A stretch of 64,000 nt of DNA from the NCBI GenBank assembly GCA_014898425.1, contig RCSZ01000004.1, positions 2,418,001 to 2,482,000 of the forward strand. Reading direction: 5' to 3'. Of the stretch, positions 24,874 through 38,115 are shown in pieces. Under the pieces are notes generated by a model. The model did no database searches, was not told the origin of the DNA, and worked only from the letters and a program-made list of their open reading frames with translations. The stretch's first letter is position 1; every line of letters begins with the position of its first letter. The position numbers and the translations under genes are program-made. Source of the DNA: Botryotinia globosa (Eukaryota; Ascomycota; Leotiomycetes; Helotiales; Sclerotiniaceae).

Positions 24874-25957
24874 AAACATTGATATAGGCATATTTCATCT
24901 CAACTCTTTTTAGCGATATCCAGGGGCACACATAGAACTACTGTTCATTGTATTTTTGTACTCATATGTTGATATAGGCAACAATTTCCCTTGTCATAAA
25001 TTCCTTTTTTTATTACTCTTCATAGCTTTGGGACAAAGGCGTTGGAGCAACCAATACTGTTCGCTAGATTTAAGCGTTCAGGGAATGTGTTATGAGGCAA
25101 AATTACGGAAAATGGCATTACTCTAGCTGTGTATAAAAATTAGGATAAGACGACGAATAATATGACATCCCCTCTCATGACTCAACTCAACAATCCCAAC
25201 GTCTAATTACATGTGACATTCATGGCTTTTTTGTAATGTACTTCAAACTGATATTTGACTTCGCCAAAAGTTCATGCCCAGATCTCTCTCGAGTATGTCA
25301 GAAATAGGAAACGATGTAGTACATGAATGCGATGACGAATTACTCAATATTCTAAACTGGAGATTAGTTTCGCACTTCTTTTAACAACCCTGGGATGATT
25401 TACAACCTGACAATAGGCAGCATAAGATCGCTCCTTACGACTGACTGACTCACTGAACTATTTGCCTACCCGATGAAGTTGAGTTCCTTCAAAACGAAGT
25501 GAAGGGTACCAATGAAACTTGCTACAATACTACCTACCTCAATGATCTTACGAATTTTACAAGACCGTTTTGTTCATCAGGTTAAATGGAGGCTTTTCAG
25601 ATGAGTCAATACACAGCTGGTAGAATGCTTTGAAAGCATTGGAGCCTTGAAAGGGTGCGACGAGAGCAAGACAAGGCTGTATGTTACCCCGCTAGTGCCG
25701 GAAGCGGTTAGATCAATTATTGGATAACGAAAGCTCGCCCTAGCAAATTTGCCCACCCACTCAAAGCGATATTTTAAATAAGAACTTCACGTTGAACATC
25801 GAACCACCCCACAATCGAAGTCACGATCAACCACTCTGCCATCGAATTTTAGCAGAGATAACAAAGGGAGCTCGATACAGCAAAAGGCTCGTATCTTGGG
25901 GTCGTAATAATCGCATTATATCACCCTACAAAGGCAAAAAGCACACCTATCAAAAAA
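24874..25957. other. intergenic region
   Basis: 3' UTR of SSC1 and promoter of TIF35. No protein gene was seen. TGATG/CTGA motifs occur but I could not build a convincing box C/D snoRNA. Confidence 0.5.
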
Positions 25958-27005
25958 ATGTCTAGAGTCGCAAAGTGAGAAAATTCGGCATTTTTAATCA
26001 AGCCTCAGCAAAATCTAACAAAATCTAACAAATACTATAGTAATCGCGATTGGGCCGATGATGAGGATCTCGAGGATTCTAACGAGCTCCCACAGTCGAC
26101 AACCACTACCAATAAAGATGGCACACAAACAATTGTAACCTGGAGGTTCAACGATGATGGAAAGAAGGTCAAGACTACTCGCCGCATCAGATTCACAAAA
26201 GTCAAAGAAATCGTGAACCCAAGAGTTGCTGAGAGAAAGTCCTGGAGCAAATTCGGATTGTCCCAAAAGGATGCTGCAGGGGTGAGTCCAAACGGGTTCC
26301 AGTCTAGGGGGGGGAATGTTGACTGATTTATTTATAATTCCAGCCTGCTTCGGATACAACCAGTGTAGGAGAGAACATTATATTCAGACCAAGCACAAAC
26401 TGGAGAAAGGACGCCAAGGAGGAGGTTTCGGATGCCGGAGCTATGAAGAACAAGTTGAAGGACAAGCAAGTGAAATGTCGTATTTGTAGCGGAGAGCATT
26501 TCACGGCCAAGTGTCCTTTCAAAGGCACAATGGCACCTTTGGGCGAGGAAGGAGCAGTCGATGTTGCAGCTGGTCACGCAGATACTCCAGAGGGTCCAGG
26601 TGGTCTTGGTGCTGGCAAATCTTCATACGTACCACCTCATCTCAGAAATGGCGGTACCGCTGGTGGTGAGAGAATGGGCGGTGGCAAGTTCGAGAGAGAT
26701 GATTTGGCTACTCTACGTGTCACTAACGTAAGTTTTCTATATTCTATCAATCTAATCTGCTTCGCTAATCCACAGAATAGGTCTCAGAAATGGCCGAGGA
26801 ACAAGAACTTCGGGATATGTTCGAACGTTTCGGCAGAGTCACAAGAGTCTTTTTGGCGAAGGACCGAGAAACTGGTTTGGCAAAGGGCTTTGCATTTATT
26901 AGTTTCCAGGAAAGATCAGACGCTGCAAAGGCTTGCGAAAAAATGGATGGTTACGGTTTCAAGCATTTGATTTTACGAGTCGAGTTCGCAAAGAAAGCTT
27001 CATAG
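25958..27005 (+). CDS. TIF35: eukaryotic translation initiation factor 3 subunit G
   Basis: Exons 25958-25974, 26041-26281, 26344-26727 and 26781-27005, 288 residues. Subunit of eIF3 needed for scanning and reinitiation on ribosomes. Seen: an N-terminal acidic start ([12 protein letters not shown]), a zinc-knuckle [15 protein letters not shown] near residue 125, a Gly-rich linker and a C-terminal RRM (residues ~205-288) with RNP1 KGFAFISF. The length equals fungal eIF3g. Introns are 66, 62 and 53 bp. The last acceptor is 26780 rather than 26775, because only that joins LRVTN to [10 protein letters not shown] in the RRM. Confidence 0.95.
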
Positions 27006-28387
27006 ATATATCGGCATTTATCAAAGGGTGGTTATGTGTAATGGGATATCATTGTTTCCTCGCCTTTGTTGGTCATGGCTTAAGGGTTTTATGAACTTTT
27101 CATCACTATCAGAACTGTTCTGACCGCAAGTATGAAAAAATCAATCACGCGAGATACTTTTGAACCAAAATACCTTCCTTGTACCTGAATATTGAAATGT
27201 AGCCCAAGGCTACAAGTGAGGATGTAAAACACTAGGGTAATCAGCGCCGCATTGCAAAGTCACGATTTGAATCAAATCCACATGTACGACACCATGTTTT
27301 TCTCTCGAGTCATTATTGAGAGTTTTAGTCCGAGAGCCTTCAATAGCGTAGACACACAGACATAACACTTAAACATTTTGATGTTCTCTTTCAACCTTTT
27401 TTTTTTTCCGAGATGGACTAGGCGTCGCTAAAATCACTGCCTATCACAATCTCCCTTTCATCTCAAGTCTCAAATACTTTCTAAGCCTCTGACCGAAAAA
27501 TGTTCTCAATAGTGTGAAGCTTATGATCAAAATCGAGCCATTCTCCCATCCCATGTGGTATCGACCCCGAGGCCTTGATGCTCTAGAGTCTAGAGTCTAG
27601 AGTCACAGGCATACAAAACCAGCGGGGGAAGCAGGGTCTGTTATATGTCTGTGTCTGTGTAATTGCTATTTGCATCGCCACTGATGCATGCGCATGTGCC
27701 TGCACGAGATCCGCCCGGATTCTGCACGGAGTCTTTATTATAAATTATCCCATCCATCGGAGATGTGCAAGATACCTACTCCCATGATCCATCGTTTGAG
27801 AGTTCTCTTTCTGCATCTGGATTGGACGAAAGATAAGATTGTAAGGATTCTCCGCATGTTCTTCCTCATGGCCTCCAAGTGGCCGATGATAGTTCCATAT
27901 CAGCGGCATGGCAAGGTCGTAGTCCGTAGATGTGGTAACTTAGTAAGAAGAGGAATTGCAGGACTGGTCCAAGTGGAAAAGAATGAGATGCTTGCGCTTT
28001 TCATGGATTTGAGGCTGGTCACAGCGAGAATGCTTAACCGCATACCGTTCGGTTTTAATCGCTGCAGTACCCTCTTTGAAAAGTTTACTTTCTCTCTCTT
28101 TCTCTTCTTGTTCTTACTTTGGCTGATTGCTGTCTCTAATTTCTCTTACTGGTTAATACTGGTCCTATTTGCACATACATCTTTGTCTTTGCTTGACGTA
28201 TTGATATGAGATGCATCTTACTTTCTTTTGAACCCTTCCCGTTATCTATTGAATGCTAGGAAGCTAGTAGTGTCTCATTCACTCCACAATCTTTCGCAAT
28301 CTTTTTTGGATCTACATTATATCTTCCTTTCCTTTCGATCTCCAACGAGTTTTCTTTACGTCTGAAGTCGCAGAGACCACTTGCAAC
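27006..28387. other. intergenic region
   Basis: No supported gene. It contains a short heptamer array (TCTAGAG at 27582-27604) and a 173-codon open frame at 27688-28209 that lacks any domain and ends in a hydrophobic low-complexity run. Confidence 0.5.
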
Positions 28388-30291
28388 ATGCAAAAACCTC
28401 CCGCCTGGGTAATAGCCGCTTGGCCTGAGCCCAATTACGTCGATCCAGAAACACACGGATGGGAGAATGTTATCCTGAATATCGTGTTATACGTAGTCCT
28501 ATGTTGCTTTATTTCACTGAGGATATGGACGAGGACAAGACTGAGGGCTTCGTTTGGAGCGGATGACATGATGATCTTGTTTGCTATGGTTGGTTTTACC
28601 TATCATCCAGACCAGAGTCTGCGCATGCAAAGAAGACGGATGCGATATTATACAATTGGAAATGCTAATTTCATGATGATGTAGATTCCCACAACCGGGT
28701 TCTTTGTTCTGAGTCTGCTGGCAGATTTGAAATTCATGTGGACCAGACATCAAGTATGTATCCTTCTCGCCGCACAAACCCTTCTCTGTAACCATCACTG
28801 ACAATAATCTAGTACGACATCCCAAGCTCACATGTAGAATTTGGACTGAAGATGGTCCTCTTGATAGAGATCATGTTTGCATCAGCATGCACTTTTACCA
28901 AATTATCCATGTTAATGCTTGTTCGTCGCATGTTAACCAGTGCCACGATATTCTGGAGACGGGTGACTCTGGTGGCTATTTGCATAGTGGGGCTACAAGG
29001 AGCGTTATTTTGTATCGTTTTGGTGTTTCAATGTAGGTTAGTTAAAATCATTGCTTTTTCCTTATGTTTGATATGCCAACGGGGGGCAAGTGTCGGGATG
29101 TGCAATGATTTACATACTAACACGTCATAGACCCCCGCAGGATTACTGGAAAATAACAGATGAGCCCCAACCGAATTGCATAGATCAATCTTCAACACTC
29201 CTTCTTGCCGGAATCATCAATACTCTTACAGACTTCCTCGTGGTGATCCTTCCCATCCGTACAGTGGTTAGTCATCCCATCCCTCTCACCCACGAATCAA
29301 ATCCTAACTGTAACAATATAGTACTCGACAAATCTCCCACGTCGTCAAACCCTCATCGTCTCTTTCCTTTTCACTCTCGGTTTCCTATCATGTTTTGCAG
29401 GTGTCATTCGAACATACTACATGTACCAAGTAACACAAACATATGATCAAGTATGGGCTTCTTTTCCCGTATGGGTTTCCGCAGCTGTAGAATTATATGT
29501 TGGAATTGTAAGTCAATTAATGCTCTCCCTTCCCCTAATTCCTAAAACGCCGGGTCCTAACACTTTCCAACTAGATATGCACCTCCATCCCCGCCACAAA
29601 AGTATTCTTCGCAACCTACATTCCCAAAATCTTCAACTCCCACCCCTCTCGCCCCTCCCAATCTTCTTTCAGTGCCCCAAATATTTTCAAGAGTATCCCA
29701 GTCTCACCTTCCGGCTTCGGTATCACATCAACATCCAAATCCACAAACTCTCTCCCCAAATCAAAATCACGTTCAAACTCCAATTCAAAGGTCCTCAGCA
29801 GTCAAAGCTCCCAAATCCCTCTCAACGGACGCGAAGAAGATACTCGCTACGATAATGACACCGACCTCGACCAAACCGTCGGAACGAGCATTTTCGAACT
29901 CGGCACCTACACAAACCGCTCTAGTAAATCGAGCAATGCAAGCAGCACGTCCCCAATCATCTCAGACGAGGAAATGCACATCGGAACCGCATCCGTGATA
30001 TCCCCACTCAACAGCAATCCCGTATCCAGCAGCACCCATAATATCACGAGCCTCGGACGCAATATCCTGGGCTCCGTGCGACGGGACAAATTATCGTACG
30101 GCGGCGATCGCTCGCGAAATCGATCGAGGTCGAGGAATCGCTCGAGGAATCAGGAGAGAGAGAATGATGATCTCTATATCTCTCTCTCGGAGGAATCGGG
30201 GCAGAAGGAAAAGGAAGGGGGCTGGGATATACATATTGATGTGGTGAGGACGGTAGAGGTGGAGGAGGAATGTCTTGGGGGGAGGATATGA
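28388..30291 (+). CDS. fungal rhodopsin-domain (PTH11-like) seven-helix membrane protein
   Basis: Exons 28388-28588, 28685-28753, 28813-29036, 29131-29266, 29322-29507 and 29575-30291, 510 residues. Seven hydrophobic segments can be followed across the exons, with family phrases FGADDMM after helix 1, FTKLSMLMLVRRM, CRPPQDYWK with the conserved Cys, and VWVSAAVELYVGI near the last helix. This layout is that of the fungal rhodopsin domain shared with PTH11/SAT4-type proteins, some of which act as G-protein-coupled receptors. The ~200-residue C-terminal tail is Ser-rich, then Arg/Ser/Asn-rich, then acidic, and is presumably cytoplasmic. Ligand and signalling role are unknown. Introns are 55-96 bp; the first donor (GTTGGT) is weak. 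Confidence 0.85.
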
Positions 30292-31092
30292 TGTGATGTG
30301 TCAATGGATAATGGATAGGCCCTGGAGGCTCGACTTGAGGTGTCAAAGTCTTGAAAGTCAAAAGTAGTCTCGGGAGGTCTTTGGCTGATGTTTTCGTGTA
30401 TATAATGTCTTCTTCTTCTTCGAACTGTATTTTATTGTATTGTATGTAGCTTGATTATTGGACTTTGTATGTAACGATCATAATGAAGGGACTTTGAGAT
30501 TTTCTAATATATTGCGTATGGTTTGATCGTGGGTTCTTTGGGGGGTACCAGGTTTCTAGCAAACAAAATAGAGAACTGGTTCAATCGTCATCAATTCTAA
30601 CGAGAATGTCTAATCTAGATACTGAGAATCTGGTTATTTTCGTCGCACCATAGTCACTGCGCATCAACATCAAGAAACATTCAATTCACTCAGCATCACA
30701 GCACAAAGTAGTATAAGATGAGGCAACGCACAATCCATTTAATTGCTACGCCAGATCCCTCTTTCTGCCCATCATGCCCGCAACCGTCCCCCATCCAGCG
30801 AGTTTTTGCACAGCTCCACAATCGAAACGCCAGCTAGTCATAAAAGAGTCCAGCAGCCAGAGCAAGTTATTCCCTCCTATGTACTCCGCTAAAAAAGAAA
30901 GCCAAGCCCAATATATGCCCCGTAGCAAATACAAGTCTTGTGCCATTAATTAGAGAAACGAGGATACTATGTATTCAGCCGTGTGAAATTATTCATGTTA
31001 TTTTGATCGATAGGTGCGGTGTTCATGAAAATGCATGACTCCGCCAGTCGAGAAAAAGGGACCGAATTTGACTATGGGTTGTATTGGATAAA
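30292..31092. other. intergenic region between convergent genes
   Basis: Shared 3' flank of the rhodopsin-domain gene and NOT2. No gene seen. Confidence 0.5.
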
Positions 31093-33804
31093 TTAAAACC
31101 GATCTTCGACTCTTTCCAAATCATCGTAAGATAATGTGAATTCCCGCTACAATAAAGTTAGTGAAACCGACTAGGGATAGAATATCTCGATACTTACTCG
31201 TTGTCTTGACCAAGTCTTTACATCGAAAAAGATGTAGTAGCCTTGCTCCATCTGTTGGGTAAGTTGACGAGGAACCATCAAATCATCCTTGGTAAGCCAA
31301 ACTTGCATCTTTTTATGATAACGCCAATTCCTATTGCCACTATCAAGTAACGAGTGTATTAGTAAGTGATTTGCGATGGAACGGGTACTTTACTTACAGC
31401 TCCCTTGCTGCCATAAGCTGCTGCTTGTCACCCGGATTACTGTAGAACATAAATAATAAGGCCTCTTCGTTGAAATTAGGCATCTTGCTTTCGAGAGGAG
31501 CAACGTTAAGAACGCGATAACATTCGGGTAGGTTGAAACGAGCAACATCTGGTCGTGGGGGCTCGTTGTCCCATAAAGAGTAGATTTGGCTTGAGATAGG
31601 TCTTGTGAATTGTTAGCATGGCTAGAATATTGAGTTTGAACAGCAGAGAGCTATCCAGCCAATACTCACTGCTCAGAATTTAGATCGAGACCCAGATGGC
31701 TGATATCGGTTCCAGTAACAAGAGCAGCATAGTCGGGAAAATTGTTCATCATATAGGAAAATCCCTTGAGTCCAAATCTGTCGGCATCACTCATGTGTGC
31801 TAATGGATCTTGTACTTTAGAGTCCGCGTTATCAGCACTTCTTGATAGAGAACTAGGGTCGAGCTCTTGTGCTTGAGTCAGGGTTGATGGGCCATCTGGT
31901 CGAGAGTTGGTTGCTGTAGGCATGTTAAATTGTTGATTGTCGTCTTCCCTGGGTGGTATTGGATTTGACGAGCCAAAATTAGTGTCTTGAAAGCCCTAGA
32001 CAAATTGATCAGCAGAAGCTCAATACATTAAGGGGATACTTTATCATACCCCGACTTCATTCTCTCCAAGGCGTGGTAAACCTTGCCGACTGGAGTCTAT
32101 TGGGGATCTGTTCGTGGATGGGCCTGAATAAAGGATAAGATTAGCCGAACAGGACAACAGTATATCACCCAATCAACATTGGCAATTTACTCACCTGATA
32201 AACTTGCTGGTGAATCAATTCTATTACCTGGTGCCACTCGACCACCAGTAGATAATGCACTTAAAAGACCATTACTCCTGGCTTGCTGTTGCTGTGGTGG
32301 GTTATTAGAACCAAATCCCAATCCCCCCCCACCGGCGCCAAACCCCACGTTTTGTAATAGGCCAGAGCTTCGATCTTGGCCGATCTCTCCATTTGAATTT
32401 CCCAGAGGTGGAAATTCATCTGCGCTTCTCGGTTGTGAAGACTGACCAACTGCATTCTGAGCCCCAAATCTGAAACCACCCGAATTGTTCGATAATTGAG
32501 TTGATGAGTTGAAGAGCTCGTCTTGCTGCTGTTGTTGCGCAGCATGTTGTGCGGATAATCCAGCTGATTGCTGTAACCGTATATTTGCCGGGCCAATATT
32601 ACGTGCTCCTGCCGCTCCCCATGTTGACTGATTGTGCTGAGGCTGGTTTCCTGATAGTGAGGGGAACTCACTAAATAATGTGAGCAAAGTCAACTGTCAA
32701 GATTTGTAGTGCTGAGAAAGAAGATGACGAAGCCCAGACAGGTTTAAGCAGACAGTATAATCTGTAGTGAATGTGACAGAGCTATGGATTGTATCTCTAA
32801 CGTATAGAACCTGACTGCGCACACTTGAAGATTGTTTGAATTTCTATACCTTCCAGGAGAATATGAACGTGGGGGGATACCATGTCTTGATGAACGTGCT
32901 TTTCCCATATTTGAGTAGTTGTGGGAAGGAGTGAAAGGTTGCAGCAAGAAGAAATAATCTTGACAAAAGCCTGGGAAGTACAAAAATCGAACGTAGCTAA
33001 AAACTTACGACAAATCTAGTGGTGTTGCTGGTTGTGAAGATCCTCCTATTGTCTGTGCAAAGCTTGCCATAGGTCCATTGTTTGGGCGTGGGTTTCCTAG
33101 ACCTGCTCCTCCCATCGGTACACCTCCAAATGCCCATGTCGCTCCATTGTTTGCTAGAAGTCATAGACAAACATCAGTATACATGAAGCCTCCTCCTGTT
33201 GTTTCAACTATGAGGGGTGTGAATCGTACCCATTTTCCCACTGGGTGGTGGTATCCTATTTGATACGTTCCTGTTCTGCATCTGCTGTTGATTTGGGAAT
33301 CCATTGGGTATGCCACGCATGGCCTGCGGTCCTACACCTGAGAAAACAAAGTCAGCATATTTCCGTCACTAGTCTCTCCGGAACAGAAAGTTCAATGAAA
33401 GCCCCATGGTAGCTGCAGGTTAATGCGCCCAAACACTTTCTAGCTACACGAACACTCCCTTCACCTCGAATCTCAGATCTCGATTTCACCCCTTCAAACT
33501 ACGCCAGCAGACCCAGCAACTACCCCTCCATGGAAGCTCTCTCATCCGATCCTATCTAGATTATAAAATCCAACTTCATGCAAAGCTTGTGCAATATTCC
33601 CGCGGTCCATCCATATTCCACGCCATAAGACGCCTATACACTGCTGGCGGTCCGCTGTATCTCGTATCCTTCTGGCATCCAGTATTCTCTTGCATTTAAA
33701 ATGCCATCCAATGCAAGCTGTCCCCCTTCTCTCTGGCAGCCGTGCAGCGGGGCAGTTGTGGGGTGGGAAAGGGAGTTGGAGAGCCTCATACCTGGTCGAT
33801 TCAT
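31093..33804 (-). CDS. NOT2: CCR4-NOT complex subunit Not2
   Basis: Minus-strand exons 33804-33792, 33337-33230, 33153-33009, 32670-32195, 32123-32050, 31995-31670, 31601-31398, 31339-31198 and 31146-31093; 513 residues. Not2 pairs with Not3/5 on the Not1 scaffold and helps repress transcription and deadenylate mRNA. The N-terminal ~300 residues are Gly/Gln/Asn-rich and disordered. The helical segment GFSYMMNNFPDYAALVTGTD near residue 350 and the C-terminal NOT box (ELGNRNWRYHKKMQVWLTK, GYYIFFDVKTWSRQR) identify the family. Every junction keeps frame, and splice sites are GT-AG throughout. Exon 1 is only 13 bp and was chosen because it gives an ATG in frame. The intron 33008-32671 is 338 bp, far longer than most others. 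Confidence 0.9.
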
Positions 33805-34754
33805 GGTCGATCTTGCGATTCCCTATCTCAATTATTTCGTATTATTTTCCGACCTAGGACGATAACTTGTGCGCTTCTGAATGTGCTGTGATAGTAGAAT
33901 CGTTGGTTCAATTAACCATTGAATTTCATGAAGCTTGGGGAACCTTATTGCGCGCATGGGCACATGCCTCCCCGTAGTCTACTTCTGGATAAGGTCGGTT
34001 ACAACTTACAACCTTGGAAGGAACCAACTACAAGAATACTGTATATCACATCGTCTAGATATCATCAATGCATTGGACGGGGAGTGAGAGTATGGAAGAT
34101 TGACAATATGTATATAAAAAGTGCAGAACTTTTCATACAAACTCAACTCAAGATTTCATTAGTATTTATGCTACCATCCAATACCTGCCTAGGTAGTGTG
34201 CTTCTTGAAATTGGAATGTAGACAACCTTGTGCTCACACTTTTATTATAGGAAGGTAAATCTTGAGATATTTGTACAAATGTTTATTTTATTGTTCACTT
34301 CGCATAACGTCAAGATCTATGGTTGCTCATTAATAATTCATTAGAACTTTGGTGTGCGATTTGACATTATTGGGTTGTCAGATTATACCACGCATGATGC
34401 ATTGATATGCGATCGCATACATACTCCGTGCCGGCAATGCTTTCTCTGTGGCATCTGATGACCATTACTTCGCCCTAGGGAAGATGGAACCCCGCTCCTG
34501 TACCCTTTCTTTGAGGACTATAACCACGCGATCATTACGACTGCGCTAATCTATACTAAAGCTTAGTAAACTGTTCTATTTCTTCTTCTCTTGAATTTCC
34601 CCAGGGAATGGTTTCAAAACCATGTCCTCGAGTCGGATTGTTGAATTGACTTTGAAGTGGCATCACGACGGGCGTTTGAACGAACACCACGCAGCTATTC
34701 CAATCTATGGTAGTCCCTACGGTACGTTTGGTTTTCGAAAACTTGTCTTGTTCA
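33805..34754. other. intergenic region between NOT2 and the Zn2Cys6 gene
   Basis: Promoter of NOT2 and 3' flank of the Zn2Cys6 gene. Overlapping open frames are shadows; no gene is supported. Confidence 0.5.
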
Positions 34755-37210
34755 TCAATAACCCCCGGTTTGATTGTTCCAGGGAGACTGCTCGCTCCTA
34801 GAGTCGCCTCCATATTCATTTTGACTGTAATCATTACTTGTCTGAGCAGGAGACCACCCCGAGTTGCTAGCTACGTCAACCTCCGTGGACACTGACTTTC
34901 CCTTGTTGCTCATTTGAGGTGAGCTATCACTCTGGTCACTAATATCCATAGCAGAGAAAACCGCCTTCATGTCCTGCACATCTTTGCTCTCGGCGTTCTT
35001 TGGCAAGGAGGTTCGATCCTCGACAAATTTTCGTATAGATCGAATTATTGGATGGTATAGTTCGTCGTTTGGTAGCCACCAATGCATGCAAGAATTGTCT
35101 CGAAATAGTTCTGCCATTTTGCTCCTGAACGCCAAAGTTTGTATGAAACTGGTTATTTTATTAGCAGTAGAACATCTGTGAACAGTAGTGCATATTACCC
35201 CTGAGACTCTATCGTTGCCAACTTTCGGCGCATCCACATATTATATGCTTCATCCTTGGATAGAAAAAACACAGCAATACCAAGGCCTCCTTGGAGACCA
35301 ACGGCTGCCCCTTTTGGTGTCTCTGGATGTTGCAAAATTGCCTCATACATTTGACATAGATCTTCGGATAACCTGTTCATAACTTCAAAATCTGGTGGCA
35401 TCTGCATCGCCTGAGCTGTATGCAGTCCATGCATCAAGGCTACAGCATACCGATCCATCGAATCTATGTTAATCGCCCAAAGCGGCCCACGATAAAGTAC
35501 ACCTGGCATGCATGGATCAAATAGACTCCCGGGTTGTGCTGGAGGAAAATCCTTGACTAAATATCGACTATCCAGCAGCGCTGGGTCTATATTTTCTTTC
35601 CAATCCCTCATACGCTGCGTCATCTTTGCATTTTCAAAGATAAATTGTTCATGAGTAATTTCTCCTTTTCCTTGCTTCGCAAATAACGTCGACATGTCTT
35701 TACCTACAAGACGCATTGCTGATGACTGATGCTCCAATTTCCATACTAGGTTATCTGGTTCTTGCGCGATTCGATTCTTGTAATATTCCTGTGCATATGA
35801 AAACCATTCTCTTGAAATGGAGGCATCAAAACCACCCATAATCCCAGCCATGACATCAAAACGTGTATACCAGCCGAAAATGGCGCGGCCTATACCTGTC
35901 TCAAAGATTGTTTGTGGGGAATATAGATCTATCAATATTTCGTATGCAGCCTTTTGATGGCCTAGAAGATTCGCCCAATCCCCAAGATACTCCTGTAAGT
36001 AATCAGCACGTCATCTTGGAGCATTCATTCGCGGTACATACTTCGATCGTTGCCAATTGTAAGATAGCTAAAATTGTGCCTGTAGTATGCCGAGCACCAT
36101 TCTTTAGTGAGACTAAAAGTAACGATACTGCTTTATTGTAGTATTGTAGAAAGTCTTGGATTTTGCCTTCTTGTTTCTCTACTGCATATTGGAAAGCTGA
36201 AAACCCTACCACTGCGTAAAGAAGTGGTTCATGGCGGACGGCAACATCCAATAACAGTTTGTGAATGAAGCCCTCATTGTTGGACCTCAAGCTATAGTGC
36301 ATGAAGGTGATATTTTGGCAATAATATGTTAAGTAAAATTGTAGATCGGGCGGTAAATGGGACCAGCTGCTCCTCGAGTTGTCGGATCCCAAGTCATTTG
36401 CGAATGTCTGGTCGTAAAATTGAGGACTGCCGCCAAATTGCTCAAATGACGAATAACCAATAGAGCCTTCAGTTGAGGGTGTCGGAGAAGAACCTGTTTC
36501 TTGTATCAAGGAAGGGGTCTCTGAGCTTTGCCTTGTGCCACTTTTAATGCGAGTGGAAGAATTCGAACTTTGTGCGCTGGCATTGAGGTTCGAACTATTT
36601 TTCGAATACTTGGATTGGCTTTCGATCTCATCTTCATCTCGGATAACCTCCAGACGCTCAACGTCTCGGTCCTCGTATTCATCTTCAGATGAACCAGGGC
36701 TTTCTGATGGCTTTGACTGCCCAACTCTAGATGAGGCGTTTCCCGTACCCTTTGCCGGTTTCTGCACATCTGGATATACACATTCTCGATTGCCTTTCGT
36801 GCATCCTACATGTTGAGGTTAGCAGCATGTTACAAAATATAAGCTCATAATCTCACTATCACATTTTGGGCGGTGCTCGTCACACTGGAAAGTTAGCGCA
36901 CGTTTTTTGAAAAATGCAATTGCCAAGTGAGTACCTTCACTCGTCTACTACGACAAGTATAACAACCAGATCTTGTCCGACGATGCTTCACATGCTCAAT
37001 TCCCTGGCTTGATTTTCGTCGACTTGTTTTCGGAATGGGCCCAATCATCGCTATGTCCTGGGCCCCAAAAAGATAGTTCAGATCCGCATAGGACCGGGCC
37101 GAACTTAGGAACTGTTGAGAATGCTGTGCCTGAGGGTCGCGTTCGAGTGTAAGAAGATGTTGGCCCGGTATTGATTGCTTAGACAGGTCTAGGCGACCTG
37201 TACCAGCCAT
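34755..37210 (-). CDS. Zn(II)2Cys6 transcription factor with fungal-specific middle domain
   Basis: Minus-strand exons 37210-36935, 36884-36857, 36805-36042, 35992-35199 and 35124-34755, 743 residues. Predicted nuclear DNA-binding regulator. The binuclear zinc cluster is assembled across three exons: Cys83, 86, 93, 100, 103 and 110, spacing C-x2-C-x6-C-x6-C-x2-C-x6-C, with basic SRRVK. A Ser/Asp/Glu-rich linker follows, then a helical region of ~480 residues resembling the PF11951 fungal transcription-factor domain (EYLGDWANLLGHQKAAYEILIDLYSP). The C-terminus is polar and disordered. Introns of 49-74 bp all keep frame; one exon is only 28 bp. Upstream in-frame codons exist, but the first good ATG is at 37210. 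Target genes are unknown, and no cluster is evident. Confidence 0.87.
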
Positions 37211-38082
37211 GATGATAACGAGACGTGGTGAGCTACGAGCAGCACCTTTCGTACAAAATTCAAATAGATCGGAATGTAAGTTAGGTTGTAGTTTCCTAAG
37301 CACCTTCTACATCAAACTATTTCCTCTATTGTGAACTTTGGAGCAGTTGTCGGAGATGCTCCAACCTTGGTGGGGACTGTAAAGGGTATAATCTTCAAGT
37401 ACAGTAGTTGATGATGTATGAATGGATCAGCATATACATTTATGGAGCACACGGATAGCTGAAGTTTTGACCGTTCTGGAAGTACCCAGCTTATGCACAG
37501 TGCCCTCCCGTGGTGATGTCTGGCGATATAGATTTGGAACTGGTTGCGGTGTACAGTTCTTTTGTCATGTGGTGTGGATATTATTAAAGTTTAAATAAGA
37601 TGGAATGACACAAAACCTAATCCATAGAGCTATCGAAGGGTTTCTGGAAAATGCAAGCCTAGCTAGCTGCATCGGAATTGAGATGCAGCAAGGCGAGGGG
37701 GGTTTAAGTTGTCCAACGAATAATATGATCTGATGTCAGGATCTGGAGTATATCCAATGTTAATATGATGAGAGAAGGGGGATTGTATCTGCCGGAGGTC
37801 GCATACGTGTAAGTCCTGACAGGAGGAAATAGGTTATCACAGTCCAGAAAAGGCTGTAACCTCGAGATTTGATTACTGATGGAATGACTAGACCAGGTAA
37901 CTCATCTGCCGCATTAATCTCGAGAGAATCTATAATGCGTCGTAGACCCAAACTCTGGGAGCTGCAATCTAGGGTGGGGTTGGTCAAGATGAGGATTTCT
38001 GTGCATAGGAAAGAAAGTACTGTAGTGATTCTTTTGTGGATTTGGAATATGAGTGAGGAACAGGAGAGTTTTGGATTGTGGG

Positions 38083-38115
<33 letters not shown>

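Noticed and set aside
25020..25700. Possible box C/D snoRNA motifs between SSC1 and TIF35
   Set aside because: TGATG and CTGA occur but no terminal stem or guide arrangement could be built by eye.
27688..28209. 173-codon plus-strand ORF before the rhodopsin-domain gene
   Set aside because: No domain, composition like random sequence, and it lies in the probable promoter and leader.
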